Origin: Amorphus orientalis
GTDB taxonomy: Bacteria; Pseudomonadota; Alphaproteobacteria; Rhizobiales; Amorphaceae
NCBI RefSeq assembly: GCF_030814015.1
Contig: NZ_JAUSUL010000001.1
Span: 524,001-588,000 of the forward strand
Length of the DNA: 64,000 nt
Reading direction: 5' to 3'
The position numbers and the translations under genes were made by a program. The notes beneath the pieces were generated by a model. The model was given only the letters and a program-made list of their open reading frames with translations, searched no databases and was not told where the DNA came from. Of this stretch, positions 51,483 through 63,438 are shown piece after piece. The first letter of the stretch is position 1; the number at the start of each line of letters is the position of its first letter.

Positions 51483-51796
51483 CGGTCCTCGCTCCGTTCG
51501 CTCCCCGACCGATCGGTGAAGATCGTCGACCGACCAACGCAAAACGCACCCGCGGGCGAAACTCGCTGGCGGGTGGTGGCCTCCCGGATCCGGCCCGGGT
51601 CGGCTTCGTCTTGGTGATCGCTCAGGATCGGTGGAACCGGTTAGGTAGCCCTTTCGTTGGGCGCGGTCAAGCTGAGCCGCGGCGACCTGCCGCTCCGCCC
51701 GTCCACGCCCCCGGGTGGCGCACCATCTTGCCAGTGCGCCGCCGGCCTGCAATCTGTCGGACGATCCAGACCGTCGAGCCGAGAAAGGACACCGAG
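51483..51796. other. Divergent promoter region between ffh and the DUF3775 gene
   Basis: 314 bases without a gene. It holds the ffh leader and a promoter candidate at 51642-51670. The ribosome site of the DUF3775 gene (AAAGGACA) is at its right end. Nothing else is recognised. Confidence 0.5.
51642..51670 (-). promoter_or_regulatory. Promoter candidate for the ffh operon
   Basis: On the minus strand TTGACC, a 17-base spacer, then TACCTA, about 160 bases upstream of ffh. The -35 is good and the -10 is weak, so this is a candidate only. Confidence 0.4.
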
Positions 51797-52207
51797 ATGG
51801 CCGTCGAGCTGACCATTTCCCCAGATACCATCCGCAGCCTTGTCGAGAAGGCCCGGACGATCTCCGCCGAGGTCACCGACACCTACACCGACGGCGGCGA
51901 GCACGACACCGAGTTCGACCCCGACACCCTCGAGCGCAGTCATGCCCACGACGGTCTGGAGGAGGAAGAAGAGGGCAACCTGACCGAGGAGGAGCTGAAG
52001 GAGCTGATCGACGATCTCAATGTCGACGAAGCCGCCGACCTCGTTGCCGTCACCTGGATCGGCCGGGGGGATTTCGAGGCCGCGGAATTCGACCAGGCCC
52101 GGACGGAGGCCATGGAGCGCGCCGAAGGTTCGACCTCCCACTATCTGATGTCGATGCCGCTTCTGGCGGACCATCTCGAAGCCGGCCTCGACGCGCTGGA
52201 GTTGTGA
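51797..52207 (+). CDS. DUF3775 family protein
   Basis: A 136-residue acidic cytoplasmic protein. The N-terminal LTISPDTIRSLVEKARTISA and C-terminal LIDDLNVDEAADLVAVTWIG plus HYLMSMPLLADHLEAGLDAL match DUF3775 as I remember it; a Glu-rich loop (EEEEEGN) lies between. Function unknown. AAAGGACA precedes the ATG at 51797. It stands alone, divergent from ffh. Confidence 0.8.
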   Translation: MAVELTISPDTIRSLVEKARTISAEVTDTYTDGGEHDTEFDPDTLERSHAHDGLEEEEEGNLTEEELKELIDDLNVDEAADLVAVTWIGRGDFEAAEFDQARTEAMERAEGSTSHYLMSMPLLADHLEAGLDALEL

Positions 52208-52375
52208 TTTTTTCGCTCACCCGAGTCGCGCTTTGCGCGACGGCTGCGCGGGCACGACCGGTTCTTTCATCCCGGTCGCTGCGCTCCGCGCCTCTTGGCC
52301 GGCCGGCGCGTGGTCGCGCGCTGGCTTCGCCGCGCTCACCGCTCGGGTTGAGCGGACCAACGGGGCCGTCTTCCG

Positions 52376-54022
52376 TCACGCCTTCGGCAGCAGCGCCTCC
52401 AGCGTCTCGATCCGGTCCGCCTCGCCGGGCGGCTTGTCCCATCTGAGCCGCGCCACCCGGGGAAAGCGCATCGCGAGGCCGGACTTGTGCCGGGTGGAGC
52501 GGTTGAGCCCTTCGAAGGCGATCTCGAGCACCAGCCCTTCGGCGGCGTCGTGGACGACCTCCCGCACCGGACCGAACCGGTTCAGCGTGTTGCGGCGGAC
52601 GAACGCGTCGATCTGCTTCAGTTCGGCGTCGGTGAACCCGAAATAGGCCTTGCCCACGGGCACGAGTTCGTCGCCGCCCTCTTCGGCTTCGCGCCAGACC
52701 CCGAACGTGTAGTCGGAATAGAAGGATGAGCGCTTGCCGTGGCCGCGCTGGGCGTACATCAGCACGGCGTCGACGCTGAACGGATCGCGCTTCCACTTGA
52801 ACCACAGCCCCTTCGGCCGGCCGGGAACGTAAACGCTGTCGGCACGCTTGATCATCACGCCTTCAACCGCGTCGGCGTCGTCTCCCGCCCCGGCCGAAGC
52901 CGGATCGCCGCGCGCGTCGGCGACCGCCTGCCAGCTCGATGCGGGCACCAGCGGCGACAGGTCGATCCGGTCGTCGGAAAGAGAGCCGACGAAGCTTTCC
53001 AGCCGGCGCCGGCGTTCGGCGAAGGGCTCGGTCCTCAGATCCTCGCCCTCCAGCACCAGCGCATCGTAGAGCCGGATGACGGGCGGAAACTCCGCCTGCA
53101 TCTTCGGCGTGACGGCCTTTCGGTTGAGCCGCTGCTGCAGGACGTTGAAGGGCTGTACGCGGCCCTCCCGGACGATCAGCAGCTCCCCGTCCACCGACCC
53201 CTCGAAGGACAGCGCCTCCAGCAGGTCGGGAAAGGCCGCGGAGATGTCTTCCCCGGTGCGCGAATAAAGCCGCGCCACATGCCGGCCGTCGCTGTCCGTC
53301 CCGGCTGCGGCCTGGACCCGGATGCCGTCCCATTTCCACTCGATCAGGAAGTCGGCCGGGTCCAGCCCGGAAAAGTCGGCCTCCTCGATCGGATGGGCGA
53401 GCATGGCCGGCCGGAACGGGGCCGGATCCTCGAAGGCGGGCACGGGACCGCGTCCCTCCAGCCAGTCGAACAGGGGCTCGTAGGGCGCCGCGAGGCCATG
53501 CCAGACTTCCTCGACCGCGTTGACCTCCTCGTCGCCCAGCCGCGCGACGGCGGTCTTGGCGAGCCGGGCGGACACCCCGACCCGGAGCCCGCCGGTGATC
53601 AGCTTCAGGAGTGCCCAGCGGCCGATCTCGTCCAGCTCGTCGAGCCACCGCGCGATCTGGCCGGGAAGGTCCGACTTCGACAGCGTGTCGAGAGCGGCGA
53701 CCACCTCCGACAGGGTCGGCGGCGGTTCGTTGCGGCCATGGGCCTGGGCGCTGGTCGGCCACATCAGCGCGACCGTTTCCGACAGGTCGCCGACATAGTC
53801 GTAGGAAAGCGCGAAGAGTTCGGGATCGGTGCGTTCGGCGGCAAGCGCCCGGATCACCCCGGCCTTGGCGTGGCGGAAGCTCAGCGCGCCGGTGAGCGCG
53901 GCGAGGCCGTAGCCCCGCTCGGGATCGGGCGTCTCGCGGAAATAGGCCTCCATGAGGCGCAGCTTGCCGAGCCGGCGCGGTTCGTAGGAGAGGCGGTCCA
54001 GAAGATGCGCGAAAGCCTGCAT
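52376..54022 (-). CDS. ATP-dependent DNA ligase (DNA-damage-response associated type)
   Basis: A 548-residue ligase: an N-terminal DNA-binding domain (FAHLLDRLSYEPRRLGKLRL), the adenylation domain with the AMP-lysine motif EWKWDGIRVQ, LYSRTGEDISAAFPDLLEAL, the metal-site DGELLIV and motif V-like GLWFKWKRDPFSVDAV, then an OB domain. It matches the ligase usually clustered with a beta-lactamase-fold exonuclease, a DEXH helicase and the PdeM endonuclease. The exonuclease lies nearby at 54637; the helicase and PdeM are not in this window. Confidence 0.92.
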   Translation of the reverse strand: MQAFAHLLDRLSYEPRRLGKLRLMEAYFRETPDPERGYGLAALTGALSFRHAKAGVIRALAAERTDPELFALSYDYVGDLSETVALMWPTSAQAHGRNEPPPTLSEVVAALDTLSKSDLPGQIARWLDELDEIGRWALLKLITGGLRVGVSARLAKTAVARLGDEEVNAVEEVWHGLAAPYEPLFDWLEGRGPVPAFEDPAPFRPAMLAHPIEEADFSGLDPADFLIEWKWDGIRVQAAAGTDSDGRHVARLYSRTGEDISAAFPDLLEALSFEGSVDGELLIVREGRVQPFNVLQQRLNRKAVTPKMQAEFPPVIRLYDALVLEGEDLRTEPFAERRRRLESFVGSLSDDRIDLSPLVPASSWQAVADARGDPASAGAGDDADAVEGVMIKRADSVYVPGRPKGLWFKWKRDPFSVDAVLMYAQRGHGKRSSFYSDYTFGVWREAEEGGDELVPVGKAYFGFTDAELKQIDAFVRRNTLNRFGPVREVVHDAAEGLVLEIAFEGLNRSTRHKSGLAMRFPRVARLRWDKPPGEADRIETLEALLPKA

Positions 54023-54219
54023 GCGTGCCGATAGGGTGGGAGGGGAGCGACGGTCCGGCTGACCTAAGGTAGGGGCTGGGGTCGCGCGTGGCGAGGGGTG
54101 CGGCCGATCCCCGCGACGGCGCGCCACCTTGGTTTTGGAACGCGGTCTGATGGAATCGGGTTCGATCGGCCGCGTCGCATGCCGCCCGTCACCCGGCTTT
54201 GCTTTCGAAGGAGACTTTC

Positions 54220-54600
54220 ATGCGCATCTGGATCATTGCCGGCGCCCTCAACGGGTTCCTGGCCGTGGCGTTCGGGGCGTTCGCCGCCCATGGCTTGAGG
54301 GGCCGGGTGCCCGATGCGGATCTGACCATCTTCCAGACCGGCGCCCACTATCATCTGGTGCACGCTGTGGCGATGGTGGTCGTGGGACTGGCGGCGCTGC
54401 ACCTGAGGCACCGGGGTGTGAGTGCGGCGGGGTGGCTGTTTCTTGTCGGCATCCTGCTCTTCTCCGGCAGCCTCTACAGTCTCGGCTTCACCGGCAGTCG
54501 GGCATTGGTGATGCTCACGCCCGTCGGTGGGACGGCGTTTCTCGCCGGCTGGCTGGCGCTCGCCTGGGCCGCGCTGCGCGCTCGGCCCGCCTCCGTCTGA
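54220..54600 (+). CDS. DUF423 family membrane protein
   Basis: A 126-residue protein with four hydrophobic segments and the DUF423 signatures: IAGALNGFLAVAFGAFAAHG, FQTGAHYHLVHAVAMVVVG, ILLFSGSLYSLGFTG and LTPVGGTAFLAGWLALAW. Function unknown. AAGGAG 6 bases before ATG 54220 fixes the start. It is inserted in opposite orientation between the ligase and exonuclease genes. Confidence 0.9.
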   Translation: MRIWIIAGALNGFLAVAFGAFAAHGLRGRVPDADLTIFQTGAHYHLVHAVAMVVVGLAALHLRHRGVSAAGWLFLVGILLFSGSLYSLGFTGSRALVMLTPVGGTAFLAGWLALAWAALRARPASV

Positions 54601-54636
54601 TCGCGTATCCGTCGTCGATGCGCGACCGGGTAAAGG

Positions 54637-55650
54637 TCAGGCCGCCGCCTCGTCCTCGTCGCCGTAGCCCACCATCCGCAACGGTTTCGCGGCAATGCCT
54701 TGGGTCTGGCACCAGTGGACCAGCGCGTCCTCCTGGCCGTGGGTGACCCAAACCTCCGACGCCCCGGTCTCCACGATCGTCGTGCACAGATCCTCCCAGT
54801 CGCCGTGGTCGGAAATGACCAGCGGGAGTTCCACGCCGCGCTGGCGGGCGCGCGCCCGGACCCGCATCCATCCGGACGCGAACGCGGCGACCGGATCGCC
54901 GAACCGGCGCGACCAGAGATCGGCGAGTGCGCCCGGCGGACACAGGATGATCTCGCCGGCGAGCGCATCACGTTCGGCCTCCTTCACCGGCAGCAGCGGA
55001 CCGAGCGCCACGCCATGGTCCTCGTAGAGCGCGCACAGCTTTTCCATCGCGCCGTGGAGGTAGATCGGCCGGTCGTGCCCGGCTTCCCGCAACAGGGCGA
55101 TCACCCGCTGGGCCTTGCCGAGCGAATAGGCGCCGACCAGGTGGCTGCGCTCGGGAAACAGCGACAAAGAATGGCGGAGCTTCTCGATCTCGTCGCGGGC
55201 TTCGGGATGGCGGAAGACCGGCAGGGCGAAGGTCGCCTCGGTCACGAACAGGTCGCAGGGCACCAGCTCGAACGGTGCACAGGTCGGGTCGGCCTGCCGC
55301 TTGTAGTCGCCCGAGACGACGGCCCGGCCATTGTCGGTCTCCATCAGCACCTGGGCGGACCCGAGCACGTGCCCTGCCGGATGGAGACAGTAGCGGTAGG
55401 GGCCGATCGTGACGGTTTCGCCGTAGGGAAGCGGCCGCGGATCCTCGGCGAAGTTCGCGCCGTATCGCGCCGCCATGATCGCCAGGGTTTCCGGGGTCGC
55501 ATAGACGGTGCCGTGGCCGGCACGGGCGTGGTCGGCATGGCCGTGGGTGATGATGGCGGTCTCCACCGGCCGCACCGGATCGATGTAGACGCCCGCCTGC
55601 GGACAGCAGAGGCCTTCGCGGGCCGGTCTCAGATGGATGTCCCATCCCAT
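54637..55650 (-). CDS. Ligase-associated DNA-damage-response exonuclease (metallo-beta-lactamase fold)
   Basis: A 337-residue enzyme of the SNM1/beta-CASP-like group linked to the ATP-dependent ligase. The metal motif is IITHGHADHARAGH; further ligands are in HPAGHVLGSAQVLME and VVSGDYKR; later segments include FVTEATFALPVFRHP and WVTHGQEDALVHWC. The ATG at 55648-55650 (MGWDIHLRP) starts the family-like sequence. It is on the same strand as the ligase, interrupted only by the DUF423 gene. Confidence 0.92.
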   Translation of the reverse strand: MGWDIHLRPAREGLCCPQAGVYIDPVRPVETAIITHGHADHARAGHGTVYATPETLAIMAARYGANFAEDPRPLPYGETVTIGPYRYCLHPAGHVLGSAQVLMETDNGRAVVSGDYKRQADPTCAPFELVPCDLFVTEATFALPVFRHPEARDEIEKLRHSLSLFPERSHLVGAYSLGKAQRVIALLREAGHDRPIYLHGAMEKLCALYEDHGVALGPLLPVKEAERDALAGEIILCPPGALADLWSRRFGDPVAAFASGWMRVRARARQRGVELPLVISDHGDWEDLCTTIVETGASEVWVTHGQEDALVHWCQTQGIAAKPLRMVGYGDEDEAAA

Positions 55651-55935
55651 GGGTCGATTGTCCTTCCTCGATCGGTCTGGCGATGCGGTCGTCCCCTGCT
55701 CGAGAGCGCGACGTCCCTGGTTGCCAGCGGTGGGGCGGCGCCGCCGCATCCCGCCTCCGTTCAGATGGGGCCCCGCCGGCACCTTTCCACCGGCGGAAGG
55801 TCGTCGGCGGTCACCCTGTCGGCTCGGTCAAAAGACCTTTTCCGTTTTTTCGGCAATTGGGTTCTGCTTTCGGCCGGTCAGGAATGCTAGTCCTGCTTCA
55901 GAACGATGGATCAGAGAAAATCGCAGGAGGCAACG

Positions 55936-57549
55936 ATGGCGGAGCCCAACGCAGGACCGGCCGGATCGGTCGAGGGTGTGGAGATCAAGGCGGCCCTCGG
56001 CCCCGGCTACGACGAAATCCTGACGCCGGAAGCCTTGTCCTTCCTGGCCGACCTCCATCGCAACTTCGACAAGCAGCGCCAGGAACGGCTGCAGGCCCGC
56101 CAGGTCCGTCAGCGGGAATTCGACGGCGGAACGCTGCCCGATTTCCTGCCGGACACGAAGGACGTGCGGGAGGGGACCTGGTCCATCGCCGGCATTCCGG
56201 AGGACCTGAAGGATCGACGCGTCGAAATCACCGGCCCGGTGGACCGCAAGATGGTGGTCAACGCGCTCAACTCCGGCGCAAAGGTCTTCATGGCCGATTT
56301 CGAGGACGCGACGGCGCCGACGTGGGCGAACGTGATCGAAGGTCAGATCAATCTGAAGAGCCGGTGGGCCGGCACCCTCGACTTCACCGACGAGGCCAGT
56401 GGCAAGCGCTATGCGCTCGGCGAAAAGCCGGCGGTCCTGAAGGTGCGTCCGCGCGGCTGGCATCTTCCCGAGGCCCACATCGAGGTCGACGGGACGCCGA
56501 TCGCAGGCGCATTCGTCGATTTCGGGCTCTATTTCTTCCACAACGCCAGGACGCTGCTGGAAAAGGGGACGGGTCCCTATTTCTACCTGCCGAAGATGGA
56601 GAGCCATCTGGAGGCACGGCTCTGGAACGACGTGTTCGTCTTCGCCCAGAATGCCCTCGGCATCCCGCAGGGATCGATCAAGGTGACGGTTCTGATCGAG
56701 ACGCTGCCGGCCGCGTTCGAGATGGACGAGATCCTCTACGAGCTGAAGGACCACATCGTCGGCTGCAACGCCGGCCGCTGGGATTACATCTTCTCCTTCA
56801 TCAAGACCCTGCGCCGGAACCAGGGCTACGTGCTGCCGGACCGGTCCCAGGTGGTGATGGGCAAGGCGTTCCTGCGGGCCTATTCCCTGCTTCTCATCAA
56901 GACGTGCCACCGGCGCGGCGCCTTCGCGATGGGCGGCATGGCGGCGCAGATCCCGAACCGGCGCGACCCGGAGGCGAACGCCGCGGCGCTGGAAAAGGTC
57001 AAGGCCGACAAGGAGCGGGAGGCCGGCGACGGTCACGACGGGACCTGGGTCGCCCATCCCGATCTCGTGCCCGTCGCGATGGAGGTGTTCGACCGCCTGA
57101 TGCCCGCGCCCAATCAGATCGATCGCCAGCGCGACGACGTGCTGGTGGGCCAGCGCGAGCTCCTGGAGGTGCATCCCGGCACCCGCTCGATCGAGGGGCT
57201 GCGCGACAACATCCGCGTCGGTGTCCAGTATATCGAGGCCTGGCTGCGCGGCCGCGGCGCGGTTCCGCTCTACAACCTGATGGAGGACGCGGCGACCGCG
57301 GAGATCTCCCGCTCGCAGATCTGGCAGTGGCTGACCTTCGGCGCCCAGCTCGAGGACGGCCAGTCGGTGACCGAGCCGCTTTTTCTCCAGCTTCTCGAGG
57401 AGGAAATGGCCGGGGTTCGCAAGGAAATCGGTCCGGAGGCCTACGATGCCGGCCGCTTCGACGAGGCCATCGAGCTGTTCCGGACGCTCTCGACGGCGGA
57501 CGATCTGGACCCGTTCCTGACCCTGTCGGCCTATCAGCTGATCAAGTAG
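55936..57549 (+). CDS. aceB: Malate synthase A
   Basis: A 537-residue cytoplasmic enzyme condensing glyoxylate and acetyl-CoA to malate. Family segments run throughout: KVFMADFEDATAPTWANVIE, YFYLPKMESHLEARLWNDVF, IETLPAAFEMDEILYELKDH, VGCNAGRWDYIFSFIKTL, and HRRGAFAMGGMAAQIPNRRD. GGAGG lies 5 bases before the ATG at 55936. With ccr and ecm in the same window, it may supply the glyoxylate-to-malate step of the ethylmalonyl-CoA pathway, or a separate glyoxylate shunt. Confidence 0.95.
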   Translation: MAEPNAGPAGSVEGVEIKAALGPGYDEILTPEALSFLADLHRNFDKQRQERLQARQVRQREFDGGTLPDFLPDTKDVREGTWSIAGIPEDLKDRRVEITGPVDRKMVVNALNSGAKVFMADFEDATAPTWANVIEGQINLKSRWAGTLDFTDEASGKRYALGEKPAVLKVRPRGWHLPEAHIEVDGTPIAGAFVDFGLYFFHNARTLLEKGTGPYFYLPKMESHLEARLWNDVFVFAQNALGIPQGSIKVTVLIETLPAAFEMDEILYELKDHIVGCNAGRWDYIFSFIKTLRRNQGYVLPDRSQVVMGKAFLRAYSLLLIKTCHRRGAFAMGGMAAQIPNRRDPEANAAALEKVKADKEREAGDGHDGTWVAHPDLVPVAMEVFDRLMPAPNQIDRQRDDVLVGQRELLEVHPGTRSIEGLRDNIRVGVQYIEAWLRGRGAVPLYNLMEDAATAEISRSQIWQWLTFGAQLEDGQSVTEPLFLQLLEEEMAGVRKEIGPEAYDAGRFDEAIELFRTLSTADDLDPFLTLSAYQLIK

Positions 57550-57620
57550 GCGGGACGTATCGCGGAAGACGCGTCCACGCGTTCAGAGCGATCCGGGCGG
57601 CGGGATATCGCTGGCTCGGG

Positions 57621-57663
57621 CATGTCATTCCCGTTCAGGCCAGATCGGTCTGAACGGGACATG
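57621..57663. repeat. Dispersed hairpin repeat, first-hairpin copy C
   Basis: Outer arms CATGTC/GACATG and inner arms CCCGTTCAG/CTGAACGGG around a short loop; only the first hairpin of the element is present. It ends 3 bases before the stop codon of the first Cys-rich gene (57666). Confidence 0.7.
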
Positions 57664-57665
57664 GC

Positions 57666-57911
57666 TCAGTCGTTGCCGTCTTCCACGTTGAGTTCCTCTT
57701 CGCGGATGACGTTCCGGCAGCCCTCGGAGAGCTCGCTTTCCTCGGCCTGCAGGCAGCCCATCACCGCGGTCGGATCGGAACTCTGGCAGAGGCGTTCGGC
57801 GTCCTCCCTGCAGGCGGCCCGGACGCTTTCCATCAGCTCCGGCGACTGGGCCATGGCGCTGCCGGCGGTCAGGACGGCGATCGCGGCGGTGGCGGCAAGC
57901 ACTCTGATCAT
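57666..57911 (-). CDS. Secreted four-cysteine repeat protein 1
   Basis: An 81-residue protein with a signal peptide (IRVLAATAAIAVLTAGSAMA) and a single module of spacing C-x7-C-x10-C-x11-C (ACREDAERLC, MGC, LSEGC). This is the pattern of the Cys-rich GLG1 repeat (PF00839), found as short secreted proteins in many Alphaproteobacteria. Two disulfides are likely in the periplasm. Two paralogues follow in tandem on the same strand. Function unknown. Confidence 0.8.
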   Translation of the reverse strand: MIRVLAATAAIAVLTAGSAMAQSPELMESVRAACREDAERLCQSSDPTAVMGCLQAEESELSEGCRNVIREEELNVEDGND

Positions 57912-57985
57912 TGGTCATGCCTCAACGTTGTGCTGGCGACGGGCCGGGCGGTCCGCCACCGGTGAAGTCCTGTCGGCCGATCGGC

Positions 57986-58228
57986 TCAGTCGTGACCCAT
58001 CGTGTCCTGTTCGCCCACACGGGCGACGGTGGCCTTGCAGCCCTCCGAAACCTCGTCGATGTGCTCCATCAGGCATTCCTGCACCTCGATCGGCTGGACG
58101 TTGCTGCACAGCTTTTCTACGTCTTCCTTGCAGGCGGCCCGCATCTCCTGGACCTGGGGTCCTGACTGGGCCAGCGCCATGCCGGCGGAGAGGGCGAGCG
58201 TAAGTGTTGCGACGGCAAAGGATTTCAT
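57986..58228 (-). CDS. Secreted four-cysteine repeat protein 2
   Basis: An 80-residue paralogue of the neighbouring genes: signal peptide (SFAVATLTLALSAGMALA), then a module with identical spacing C-x7-C-x10-C-x11-C (ACKEDVEKLC, QECLMEHIDEVSEGC). It is closer in sequence to protein 3 than to protein 1 (both have Q-E-C or P-E-C before an L-x-EH helix and end in GHD). Confidence 0.8.
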   Translation of the reverse strand: MKSFAVATLTLALSAGMALAQSGPQVQEMRAACKEDVEKLCSNVQPIEVQECLMEHIDEVSEGCKATVARVGEQDTMGHD

Positions 58229-58410
58229 GAGTTCAGCCCCTTGTTCTTGGTTAGAGAGGGATCGGACGCGACGCCGGCTCAGGATCGCAGCCGGCGGCGC
58301 CTGTCAGGACGGAGACTGTGGCGCGGAAGCCGGCCGGTCGCAATCCTTGCTTTCCCGGACACCTGCCGGACAACGAAGCGCGATTGGGGCAGACGGAGGT
58401 CCGACAAGGG

Positions 58411-58656
58411 TCAGTCGTGGCCCGCCTCGTCCTCCCGCTGGACCTCGGCGATCGTGCTCTTGCAGCCGTCGGAGACCTCGTCGACGTGTTCGCGCAGGCA
58501 TTCCGGCACTGCGATCGGCTCGACCGTGCTGCACAGACGCTCCACGTCGTCCTTGCAGGCCGAACGGATCGCCTCGGATTGGGGTCCGGACTGGGCGAGC
58601 ACCGCGCCCGTCGACAGGGCGATGGCGAAGCCTGCGACAACGATGGATCTGATCAT
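58411..58656 (-). CDS. Secreted four-cysteine repeat protein 3
   Basis: An 81-residue paralogue: signal peptide (RSIVVAGFAIALSTGAVLA) and the same four-Cys spacing (ACKDDVERLC, PECLREHVDEVSDGC). The start is the ATG at 58654-58656 with GGGAGGACACC upstream; a longer frame reads back through a hairpin repeat at 58686 and is not used. It is first in the minus-strand series of three. Confidence 0.8.
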   Translation of the reverse strand: MIRSIVVAGFAIALSTGAVLAQSGPQSEAIRSACKDDVERLCSTVEPIAVPECLREHVDEVSDGCKSTIAEVQREDEAGHD

Positions 58657-58685
58657 GGTGTCCTCCCTGAAAAGGGTCTGCTCCA

Positions 58686-58731
58686 GAGCATTTCCCGTTC
58701 GGATTGGTCCAATCCGAACGATAAGAAACGG
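58686..58731. repeat. Dispersed hairpin repeat, first-hairpin copy D
   Basis: Starts AGAGCAT like copies A and B, then CGTTCGGATT/AATCCGAACG, perfect 10-base arms around GGTCC. Compared with copy A, AGACC/GGTCT is replaced by GGATT/AATCC, so both arms have changed. It lies just upstream of Cys-rich gene 3. Confidence 0.7.
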
Positions 58732-58808
58732 CCCCAGACGAGCAGATCCCCGCCGCACTGTCGTACGACGGGGACCAGGACGCAATTGACGTTTTTCAGG
58801 GACGCGAT

Positions 58809-59285
58809 TCAGGCGAGGAAGCGGACCGTGAGGATCTCGTAGGAGCGCGCGCCGCCGGGGGCGCTGACCTCGACCGTGTCGCCAACGCTCTTGCCGATGA
58901 GCGCCCGGGCGATCGGCGACGAAATGGAAACCTTGCCCTGCTTGGCGTCGGCTTCCGCATCGCCCACGATCTTGTAGGTCTTTTCCTCTTCGGTGTCCTC
59001 GTCGACCAGGGTGACGGTCGCGCCGAACTTGACGGTGTCGCCGGTGAGCTTGGTGACGTCGATCACCTCGGCCCGGGAGATCTGGTCCTCGAGCTCGACG
59101 ATCCGGCCTTCGTTGTGGCTCTGGGCTTCCTTCGCCGCGTGATACTCCGCGTTCTCCGAAAGATCGCCGTGCGCGCGGGCCTCGGAAATCGCCTGGATGA
59201 TCCGCGGGCGTTCTTCGGACGTCCGCCGCTTCAGCTCGGCTTCGAGCGCGGCGTATCCCTCAGCGGTCATCGGAACTTTTTCCAT
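58809..59285 (-). CDS. greA: Transcription elongation factor GreA
   Basis: A 158-residue factor that rescues backtracked RNA polymerase. The N-terminal coiled coil carries the acidic tip ([20 protein letters not shown]) and the C-terminal FKBP-like domain has [20 protein letters not shown] and [18 protein letters not shown]. The ATG at 59283-59285 ([10 protein letters not shown]) is the family start. It lies 105 bases downstream of carB on the same strand. Confidence 0.96.
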   Translation of the reverse strand: MEKVPMTAEGYAALEAELKRRTSEERPRIIQAISEARAHGDLSENAEYHAAKEAQSHNEGRIVELEDQISRAEVIDVTKLTGDTVKFGATVTLVDEDTEEEKTYKIVGDAEADAKQGKVSISSPIARALIGKSVGDTVEVSAPGGARSYEILTVRFLA

Positions 59286-59390
59286 CGATATCAAAACCTT
59301 CTTCGTGCCGGACACGGGTCCGGGTCCGATCGACACACACAACTCCGGCGGCCCGGACTGCGTTCCCGCCGACCGTGCTCCGTCCAATCG

Positions 59391-62807
<3,417 letters not shown>

Positions 62808-63096
62808 CCGGGCTCGCAGGCCGACCTCCGGAGACACGCGGGTGGTCCGGTCGGTCGATCGGTTGCGGGAAACTGTGGGCAGGTTTCTGGTTCACGACCG
62901 AAACCCCGAAGGGTCGGGCTTTCGACGTCCGCCCGCCGCGCAAACTCGACCGAATTCAAGTCCGCGCGGCATGCCGGCAGCCGGAGGTCCGACCCTAAAC
63001 TCGCGGGCTTATAGAAGACTTCTCAAGCCCAGGAAAGGGCCGTCTCCCGCTTCCCGCCGCCATCGGGCCGCCGGGCGCTCGGAGCGGCCCCGGATG

Positions 63097-63438
63097 TCAC
63101 TCGGCCGCGGGCGCTTCGGCTTCGCCTGCGCCGCCCTCGATCGCCTGCAGGATCACGGGGCCGTCTCCGGGCACGACGGGGCCGCTGGAGACCCGCTTGC
63201 CGTCGAAGTCGAGAATGCGGTGAGACAGGGCGTAACAGGCGAGGCGAACGGTCTTGGGAATCTTGACCGCCTTTCCGTCCCGGTTGCCCTTCTCGTAGTA
63301 CTGGATCATCCGCTTCTTGAGACCGAGCCGGTCGGCCGCCTCTTTTTGCTTCAGACCCAACGACTTGCGCCAGGCCCGGAACTCCTCCGGGCCCATCTCG
63401 AAGGCTTCGTCGATTTCCTTCGTCTTCAGGTCAGTCAC
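63097..63438 (-). CDS. Helix-turn-helix (XRE-like) DNA-binding protein
   Basis: A 113-residue protein with an N-terminal HTH (EEFRAWRKSLGLKQKEAADR, LGLKKRMIQYYEKG) and a short Ala/Glu-rich C terminus. The GTG at 63436-63438 is chosen because AAGGA lies 8 bases upstream; the GTG at 63447 directly abuts that site. No effector domain is visible, and its targets are unknown. It lies 289 bases upstream of carB on the same strand. Confidence 0.8.
   Translation of the reverse strand: MTDLKTKEIDEAFEMGPEEFRAWRKSLGLKQKEAADRLGLKKRMIQYYEKGNRDGKAVKIPKTVRLACYALSHRILDFDGKRVSSGPVVPGDGPVILQAIEGGAGEAEAPAAE

Noticed and set aside
52208-52375. GC-rich sequence after the DUF3775 gene suspected to be another repeat copy
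   Set aside because: It has several short inverted CGCGC segments but does not align with either repeat family described here.
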